Source of the DNA: Streptomyces yangpuensis
GTDB taxonomy: Bacteria; Actinomycetota; Actinomycetes; Streptomycetales; Streptomycetaceae
Assembly: GCF_001005295.1 (NCBI RefSeq)
Contig: NZ_LBMK01000003.1
Coordinates: 639,088 to 703,087 of the forward strand
DNA length: 64,000 nt
Direction: 5' to 3'
Positions within the stretch are counted from its first letter, which is position 1, and every line of letters starts with the position of its first letter. The position numbers and the translations under genes were made by a program. The notes beneath the pieces are model-generated. The model worked only from the letters and a program-made list of their open reading frames with translations, was not told the origin of the DNA and searched no databases. This document shows positions 59,061-64,000 of this stretch, in pieces.

Positions 59061-60089
59061 GTGCAGACTGTTGAGTTCACAAAGGGCATAACGATTGGTG
59101 CGATCTTGTGCGGCGTGATCGCGGGCCTGGTGGCTTACGTCACTTTTGAACCAGGCAATTCCGCCGAAAGGGCCGTCACCCGCTCTGCGCCCCCTGTGGC
59201 GGAGGACATAGATCTGCTGGACCGTGTCACCCGCTTCGCCGGGGAGTTCGGCGTGACGGGCGGTTACCGCACGCCCACGCAGCCCGAGAAGGCCCTCATT
59301 GTCGAGGGCGTTTCCAGCCTTCTTGACGGGAATGTCGACATGGCGCGCAGCCGGCTGGCCGAGGTGGACTACAGGCTCGACACCTTCACCGACACGGCCG
59401 GCGGGCGCCGCCTCGCGGAGGTCTCCGACGCGGCGGGCCGGTCCGGCAACCGCGGCTGGGGCCGCGTCTACGTCGACCTCGGCGCGCCTCCCCGCTGGTC
59501 GGTCCAGGTCCCGCACCCGGTCGCCGACCAGGGGACCGAGCGGCTCGGGGCCAGGGTCCTGCGCGGCGCCCCCGGCGGGGTCATGGTCATGGCGGGGGCC
59601 CACCGGACGGCGGGGTCGGCGGCCGGGTCGGGCGCGGCGGAAGCGGAAGGCGCGGGCGACGAGGCGGACGACGGGGGTGAGGGGAGCCCGGCCGACATGG
59701 CGCACCGCACCGACTCGGTCTTCCACGCCGTGGTCGCCGAACTCACCAGGCGAGGCCTGCCCGGCATCCAGCTGCACGGCTTCGCCGACGACTCCGTCCC
59801 CGGCAGCGACTCCGTCGTCTCCACCGGCGCGGGGAGCCGGGCGGTCCCGGACGCCGAACGGCTGGCGGACAGGCTGGCCGGCCAGGACGTCGCGGTGTGC
59901 CGTGCGTGGTCCGCCCCGTGCAAGCTGTCGGGCCGGACCAATGAGCAGGGCCGGCTCGCCGCCCGGCACGGGACCCGCTTCCTGCACGTGGAACTGAGCA
60001 GGACCCTCCGCTCCGGCTCCCGGAGGATGGACGAGACCGCCCAGGCGATCACGTATGTCACCACGCGGTGGTCGCGGGACACCCGTTAG
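59061..60089 (+). CDS. Secreted/anchored protein of unknown function, possible metal-dependent hydrolase
   Basis: A 342-residue protein with an N-terminal membrane segment (10-29, ITIGAILCGVIAGLVAYVTF). Residues 145-315 look like a folded enzyme: H152 and E160 in VPHPVADQGTE, H181, H215, H222, H239 in IQLHGFADDS, C280/C287, and FLHVELSRTLR (H309, E311). The spacing resembles zinc amidohydrolases such as N-formylglutamate hydrolase, but I cannot place it in a family. Being divergent from capA suggests a role in poly-glutamate or envelope metabolism. The start appears leaderless. Confidence 0.6.
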   Translation: MQTVEFTKGITIGAILCGVIAGLVAYVTFEPGNSAERAVTRSAPPVAEDIDLLDRVTRFAGEFGVTGGYRTPTQPEKALIVEGVSSLLDGNVDMARSRLAEVDYRLDTFTDTAGGRRLAEVSDAAGRSGNRGWGRVYVDLGAPPRWSVQVPHPVADQGTERLGARVLRGAPGGVMVMAGAHRTAGSAAGSGAAEAEGAGDEADDGGEGSPADMAHRTDSVFHAVVAELTRRGLPGIQLHGFADDSVPGSDSVVSTGAGSRAVPDAERLADRLAGQDVAVCRAWSAPCKLSGRTNEQGRLAARHGTRFLHVELSRTLRSGSRRMDETAQAITYVTTRWSRDTR

Positions 60090-60095
60090 GTGCGG

Positions 60096-60137
60096 CGAGG
60101 GGGCCGGGATCCCGTGAACGGGATCCCGGCCCCCTCG
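60096..60137. terminator. Bidirectional hairpin terminator
   Basis: A 19-bp perfect stem (CGAGGGGGCCGGGATCCCG at 60096-60114, complement 60119-60137) with a TGAA tetraloop, between two convergent genes. Confidence 0.88.
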
Positions 60138-60152
60138 GCCGACGGTGTGCGA

Positions 60153-61703
60153 CTACTGCGTGACCTCGTCGTGGCCCGTGTGGAGGCCGCCGCCACCGCC
60201 GCTGCCGCCGGGGGTCGGCGTCGAGACGACCGGCTTCGACAGCGGGGCGAGGTCGTGGGCGTAGTGGCCGACCGCGTCCGCGATGATGTCGACGTTGATG
60301 TCGAGTGCCTTGTGGTCGATGTTGGTGATGTCGTCACCCTTGCCGTGGTAGTTCACGTCGTAGGCGACACCGGCCTGACCGCCGAACTTCGCGGCCTCCT
60401 CGGGCGTCTTGATGCCCTCGGCGCCGGTGAAGGTGCCGCCGGACGGGATGCCGACCTCGATGAACGGGCCGTAGTCCGAGCGGCCGGAGAAGTCCGTGCC
60501 CGCGTGCGGGATGTTCTTCGAGTCGAGGAAGTCGGTGATCCCCTTCTCCAGCTGGGCGGAGCCCTCCGGGCCGGGGCCCGCGCCGACGCCGTCCGAGTCG
60601 TCGCCGTCGTAGACGAAGTACGCGGCGTTCGGCGAGCCGATCATGTCGAAGTTCAGGTAGAGCTTGATCTGCTTCTTCTGCGCGTCCGTCAGGCCGCCGA
60701 CGTACGCCTCGGAGCCGAGCAGGCCGAACTCCTCCGCCGACCACCAGGCGAACTTGACCTTGTTCTTGACCTTCTTCTGCTCGCTCGCGAGCCGCTGGGC
60801 GACCTGGAGGATGCCGGCCGAGCCGGAACCGTTGTCGTTGATGCCCGGGCCGGCCGCGACCGAGTCGAGGTGTGCGCCGAGGAAGACGGTGTTGTTCTCG
60901 TCGCCGCCCTTGGTCTCGGCGATGACGTTGAAGGTCTTGCGGTTCTCGCGCAGCTCGCGGATGTCGAGGGTGAGCTCGACGGGACCGGCGGCGGCCTCGG
61001 CGGCCAGCTTCTCACCGTCCTGCTGGGTGATGCCGCCGGTCGGGACCTTGCCGACGGTCGGGTCGCCCAGGGTGCCGTTCAGGGCGCCCGCGGTGTTGTT
61101 GTAGATGACGGCGCCGACCGCGCCGGCCGCGGCCGCGTTGGCCTGCTTGGCCGCGAAGGTGCAGCCGCCGCGCTTGACGAGGGCGATCTTGCCGGTGAAG
61201 GCGCCCGCGGCGAAGTCGCCCGGCTCACAGCCGTTCGTCCCGTCCGCGTCGACCGGGGCGACGGCGACCTCGGCCGTCACGCCGCCCTCGGGGGTGCTCG
61301 TCGTGTACGTCATCAGGTGCACCGGGATGTCGCGCCCGTTCGCACCGTTCACCGTCAGCTTCTCGGCGAGTGCCTCGACGTAGACGAAGTCGAACTCGTT
61401 GCGGGTGACCGTGTAGCCGGCCGCCTTCATCACGGCCTCGACGTACTTGGCCGACTGCTCGTGGCCCTTGGAACCGGCCGCCCGGTTGCCGTTGTTGTAG
61501 TCGGCGATCGACTGCAGGACCTTGAGGTGGTTGAAGGCTCCCTTGCCGGTCGCGTCCTTGACCAGCTTCCGGGCCAGCGCGTCGCCGCGGGCGGCGTCGC
61601 TCTGCGGGCTGGTGGCGCCGGCCGGTCCGGCGAGCAGCAGCGGTGAGGCGAGGGCCGCGGCTGCCAGGGCGGCGGTTGCTGCGGCTATACGACGTGAGGG
61701 CAT
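60153..61703 (-). CDS. Secreted M28-family aminopeptidase with PA domain
   Basis: A 516-residue zinc exopeptidase like the Streptomyces griseus aminopeptidase group. Sec signal peptide at 1-30 (cleavage after AGA). A protease-associated domain is inserted (CEPGDFAAGAFTGKIALVKR, GGCTFAAK). The M28 metal and catalytic residues are in LGAHLDSV, GINDNGSG, WWSAEEFGLLGS, NFDMIGS and NYHGKGDD. A Gly/Thr/Pro-rich tail ends the protein. ATG 61703 has GGAAGGACC upstream. The leader is made of pentamer repeats. Confidence 0.93.
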   Translation of the reverse strand: MPSRRIAAATAALAAAALASPLLLAGPAGATSPQSDAARGDALARKLVKDATGKGAFNHLKVLQSIADYNNGNRAAGSKGHEQSAKYVEAVMKAAGYTVTRNEFDFVYVEALAEKLTVNGANGRDIPVHLMTYTTSTPEGGVTAEVAVAPVDADGTNGCEPGDFAAGAFTGKIALVKRGGCTFAAKQANAAAAGAVGAVIYNNTAGALNGTLGDPTVGKVPTGGITQQDGEKLAAEAAAGPVELTLDIRELRENRKTFNVIAETKGGDENNTVFLGAHLDSVAAGPGINDNGSGSAGILQVAQRLASEQKKVKNKVKFAWWSAEEFGLLGSEAYVGGLTDAQKKQIKLYLNFDMIGSPNAAYFVYDGDDSDGVGAGPGPEGSAQLEKGITDFLDSKNIPHAGTDFSGRSDYGPFIEVGIPSGGTFTGAEGIKTPEEAAKFGGQAGVAYDVNYHGKGDDITNIDHKALDINVDIIADAVGHYAHDLAPLSKPVVSTPTPGGSGGGGGLHTGHDEVTQ

Positions 61704-61725
61704 GAAGGTCCTTCCACGACTGGGC

Positions 61726-61780
61726 GAGCAGAGCAGAGCGGAGCAGGGCAGGGCAGAGCTGGACAGGGCGGAGCTGGGCA
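61726..61780 (-). repeat. 11 tandem 5-bp repeats in the M28 leader
   Basis: Plus-strand pentamers GAGCA, GAGCA, GAGCG, GAGCA, GGGCA, GGGCA, GAGCT, GGACA, GGGCG, GAGCT, GGGCA in perfect 5-bp register. On the transcribed strand this is a C/T-rich leader directly before the ribosome binding site. Confidence 0.75.
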
Positions 61781-61820
61781 CGACGGGCGGAACGAGGTGG
61801 ATCCGGGCACGACGGGCGGA
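61776..61820. repeat. 16-bp direct repeat upstream of the M28 gene
   Basis: GGGCACGACGGGCGGA at 61776-61791 and again at 61805-61820, overlapping the end of the pentamer tract. Confidence 0.8.
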
Positions 61821-61912
61821 GCAGGGCACAGCACGGCGGAACGCGACGGACCGGACGTGCGGACGCGGTGCGCGTTACGTGGGCGAACAGTGAGCGCACG
61901 TTAGACAGCAAG

Positions 61913-61927
61913 TGGCCATCATGGCCA
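61913..61927. promoter_or_regulatory. 15-bp palindrome, operator candidate
   Basis: TGGCCAT-c-ATGGCCA, about 210 bp upstream of the M28 start and about 100 bp downstream of the regulator gene's stop, next to an AT-rich stretch. It may be a repressor site for the peptidase gene. Confidence 0.35.
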
Positions 61928-62012
61928 GAGTTTTCGCTGATTTCGGTTTATGAATTCCGTATATCGGTGACTCTGGGCCGGTCAAATCCAGCCAACCACC
62001 TGCTGGTTGGTG

Positions 62013-63137
62013 CTACCGGAGGATGCCCTCGATGAAGTCCGCGCCGATACGGGCGACCGTACCCAGATCCAACTGGTGCTGGGCATAACGGCCTTGCCTT
62101 CGCGTATGCATCAGACCGGCCCTTTTCAGGACCGCCAGGTGCCGCGACACCTCCGGCGCGGTGATCCCGTGCACGTTCGCCAGCTCGCTCGTCGTGTACG
62201 GGGCCCGGGCCAGACTCCGGCACAGCATCATCCGCATCGGGTGCGCCAGGGCCCCCATCCGCAGCTGGAGCAGCTCCACCGAGCCCGGCCCGGAGGCCGG
62301 CCCGGGGGTGCCGAGCGGATAGTGGACCACCGGCCGCCAGTCCGGTGCGTGCAGCACCAGCAGATGCGGCCAGCCGAAGTTGGTCGGTACGAAGACGAGG
62401 CCGCTGCCTATTCGGGGATCGGTCGCGGTCGCCGTCCCGTGGACCATCTTGTCGGCCGTGATGGTGGTGAGGCCCTCGTCGACGCTCAGGGCCGTCGAGA
62501 CGTCCTGCAGCGCGGCCGCCAGGCCCCTGCGGCGCAGCAGCTCGGCCTTGTGCCGGGCGTCGGCGCTCTGCCCCGGCTCCAGGCGCTCCCACGTCTGCGC
62601 GAAGAACGCCTCGTCGCAGTCCTCCAGGAGCCGCCTGAGCCACACCCGCACGGCCGCGGTGTCGTCCAGCAGCCGCACGGAGAAGTCCAGCTGGCGCGGC
62701 CCGCGGGCGGCGGCCAGCTCCAGCGCCCTGGCCCGGGCCGCCGGGTCCTTCAGCGGCGAGGGCCCGCCGCCCTCGTTGTAGAGCGCCAGCCGGCAGTGCT
62801 CCAGCGCGGCCCCCACGAACCGCTCGTCGTCCAGCCGGTCGAGTACGTCGAGCTCCTCGGCCAGCGTCGCCGCCGGCAGTCCGGACCCACCGGGGATCCC
62901 GGCGAAGGGCATGAAGATGTCGGAGAAGGAGCTGCGCCACAGGAAGTCGGCCTCCAGCAGACGGTCCGCGAGACACGGGTCGAGCGAGGCTGAGGTGGCG
63001 GTGGTCCAGGAGCTGAGCCGCGGGTGGTGGGCCGGCTGCGAGAGCGCGTGCAGGGCCATGCAGAGCTCCGCGAGCGGGGAGGGCGCGAAGACGATCCGCT
63101 CCGCGGGGAGCCCGGCGATGTCGATGGTGACGCTCAT
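62013..63137 (-). CDS. DUF5937/ArsR-type winged-helix regulator
   Basis: A 374-residue protein. The N-terminal 250 residues (starting MSVTIDIAGLPAERIVFAPS) form the DUF5937 domain common in actinobacterial regulators. The C-terminal ArsR winged helix is at 295-365 (LAHPMRMMLCRSLARAPYTT, HGITAPEVSRHLAVLKRAGL). No metal-binding cysteine motif is seen, so it is unlikely to sense metals. ATG 63137 was kept; upstream is 197 bp of GC-rich non-coding DNA. Confidence 0.85.
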   Translation of the reverse strand: MSVTIDIAGLPAERIVFAPSPLAELCMALHALSQPAHHPRLSSWTTATSASLDPCLADRLLEADFLWRSSFSDIFMPFAGIPGGSGLPAATLAEELDVLDRLDDERFVGAALEHCRLALYNEGGGPSPLKDPAARARALELAAARGPRQLDFSVRLLDDTAAVRVWLRRLLEDCDEAFFAQTWERLEPGQSADARHKAELLRRRGLAAALQDVSTALSVDEGLTTITADKMVHGTATATDPRIGSGLVFVPTNFGWPHLLVLHAPDWRPVVHYPLGTPGPASGPGSVELLQLRMGALAHPMRMMLCRSLARAPYTTSELANVHGITAPEVSRHLAVLKRAGLMHTRRQGRYAQHQLDLGTVARIGADFIEGILR

Positions 63138-63334
63138 CGGGCCATTCTGTCCGTTCCCGCACTTCGGGGGCGTCCGGCCCGGGCGCCCGGCGCCCGCCGT
63201 ACGGGTGGCCGCGCGGGCCCCGGCCGGGCCGCCGGACGAGTGATCGTCACGCCCGGGGCGGCCGCCGCCCGGGACGGTTGACGCGGAACGTCAACCGTCG
63301 TGCGCGACGGGGCCGACGGGGTGAGGGTGTAGTC

Positions 63335-63544
63335 ATGACAGCGATCGAGCAGTACCTCATGGACACCTACCGCGCGTCCCAGCACGGGGACCCCATGCCC
63401 CCGCCGCCCGGACGCGACGACGTGGCCGTCGTCCGCGCGGCCCGCTCCTACCAGCAGTTCCGGGCCGTCCTGGACGGCGGCGAGGCCCGCCACCCCTGGA
63501 GAGCCGCCTTGCGCCGGATGCTGACCCGCCCGCACCCGTGCTGA
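63335..63544 (+). CDS. Small hypothetical protein
   Basis: A 69-residue protein starting MTAIEQYLMDTYRASQHGDP, with a Pro-rich middle (PMPPPPGRDD) and a basic C-terminus. The ATG at 63335 has GAGGG 8-9 nt upstream, and codon use fits the genome. It is divergent from the DUF5937 regulator gene, which may control it. Function is unknown. Confidence 0.6.
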   Translation: MTAIEQYLMDTYRASQHGDPMPPPPGRDDVAVVRAARSYQQFRAVLDGGEARHPWRAALRRMLTRPHPC

Positions 63545-63572
63545 ACCTCTCGTGCGGCGCTCTCCGGCTTCT

Positions 63573-64000
63573 TCAAAGACTCCGGACCACCCGAGCCCTG
63601 CCTTGCGTGCGGAAGCCGAGTGCGTGGCGGTAGATCTCGGGCATGCGGTAACGACCGTCAGCGTCTCTGGCCAGTGCACCCCACTGCTCCAGGGCTTCGA
63701 CATCGTCGGCCGTCAGTTCCACGTCTGCCGGGTCGAAGGGCATCTTCACGGAGTCCGAAAAGGTCGACATGCGCCTCAGTAGCGTTCCCAGACGTGGATT
63801 CTCCTGGTTGATCTCCTCCACTTTCGCCCGGCTGCACGCGTTCAGAGCGCGGCGCATGGCCACCGGGGTCAGCAGTCTGTCCGGCCATTTCGCGTCACCT
63901 ACGGAGGCGCCCGCCGCTTCGCAGAGGAAGCGGACGATGTCGCGAGCCTGAATCTGTTCGTTGAAGTCCGCGAGGGCGGCCGGAACCCATCGTTCCGCCC
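63573..64000 (-). CDS. C-terminal part of an unidentified protein, possibly a P-loop ATPase (cut by right edge)
   Basis: The frame is open from the right edge to the stop at 63573, giving about 142 residues. The segment has helices like QARDIVRFLCEAAG and VAMRRALNACSRAKVEEINQ, then a short domain ending GRYRMPEIYRHALGFR. This looks like the C-terminal end of a large Streptomyces ATPase of the KAP/ParA-like sort, but the nucleotide-binding motifs are outside the window. The GC content is slightly lower than its neighbours. Confidence 0.6.
   Translation of the reverse strand, partial: AERWVPAALADFNEQIQARDIVRFLCEAAGASVGDAKWPDRLLTPVAMRRALNACSRAKVEEINQENPRLGTLLRRMSTFSDSVKMPFDPADVELTADDVEALEQWGALARDADGRYRMPEIYRHALGFRTQGRARVVRSL

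Larger units (their letters stand above)
61704..62012. other. Upstream region of the M28 peptidase gene
   Basis: 309 bp holding a pentamer-repeat tract (61726-61780), a 16-bp direct repeat, a 15-bp palindrome (61913-61927) and an AT-rich stretch (61928-61990) that would suit a promoter. It also forms the 3' flank of the DUF5937 regulator gene, where a short CCAACC/GGTTGG hairpin is visible. No gene is supported here. Confidence 0.5.

Overview
The window is high-GC chromosomal DNA from a Streptomyces (or a very close relative). The evidence is third-position GC bias, many GTG/TTG starts, a WhiJ/AbaA-type regulator set, a textbook tipA gene, an actinobacterial ESX-type secretion locus and a gene order (polymerase, whiJ-like genes, aldehyde dehydrogenase, tipA, ppa, dacB, tilS, hpt, ftsH, folE, folK/B/P, mprF-like, second nuoD) that I recall as matching the SCO34xx region of S. 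coelicolor. No rRNA, tRNA, CRISPR, phage or insertion sequence was seen.

Region 1 (1-8.9 kb, minus strand) is a type VII secretion locus: small membrane protein, EccD, a ParA/MinD-like ATPase, the triple-FtsK ATPase EccC, a DUF6177 protein and the start of a WXG100-like substrate cut by the left edge. Region 2 (9.0-14.5 kb) holds a broken GNAT acetyltransferase, a SigE-family ECF sigma factor with a membrane partner, a family A DNA polymerase without a recognisable exonuclease site, and a DUF2786 protein. Region 3 (14.5-16.7 kb) is a DUF397 / RsbW-like ATPase / XRE-DUF5753 set carrying copies of a TGCACGTGCA palindrome.

Region 4 (16.7-29.9 kb) contains an aldehyde dehydrogenase, a class B penicillin-binding protein, a DinB protein, the thiopeptide-responsive tipA, DedA, a ThrE-type exporter, pyrophosphatase, a D,D-carboxypeptidase, a DUF2342 metalloprotein, tilS and hpt. 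Region 5 (30-36 kb) is ftsH and folE facing the folP-NTF2-folB-folK-DUF3180 cluster. Region 6 (36-45.8 kb) has an MprF-like lysyltransferase divergent from a membrane esterase, an osmoprotectant ABC transporter, a coiled-coil membrane protein, and a TetR gene divergent from an imine-reductase-like gene with two near-identical operators between them.

Region 7 (45.9-52 kb) has a stand-alone NuoD paralogue, two bacterial PH-domain membrane proteins, a NarL-type two-component system and a MidA/NDUFAF7-family methyltransferase. Region 8 (52.1-60.1 kb) is the most unusual: a poly-gamma-glutamate-type operon (capA, a tandem sensor/HAMP membrane protein, pgsB, pgsC, an NlpC/P60 hydrolase). Its pgsB carries a C-terminal tail of 21 pentapeptide repeats, and a secreted or anchored protein of unknown function is divergent from capA across only 17 bp. 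Region 9 (60.1-64 kb) has a secreted M28 aminopeptidase with a pentamer-repeat leader, a DUF5937/ArsR regulator, a small protein, and the C-terminal part of a protein cut by the right edge.

Several genes (eccD, the DUF2342 gene, folP, the first PH-domain gene, the MidA-family gene, the gene at 59.06 kb) have a TANNNT box 6-7 nt before the start codon and no clear ribosome binding site, which fits leaderless transcription.
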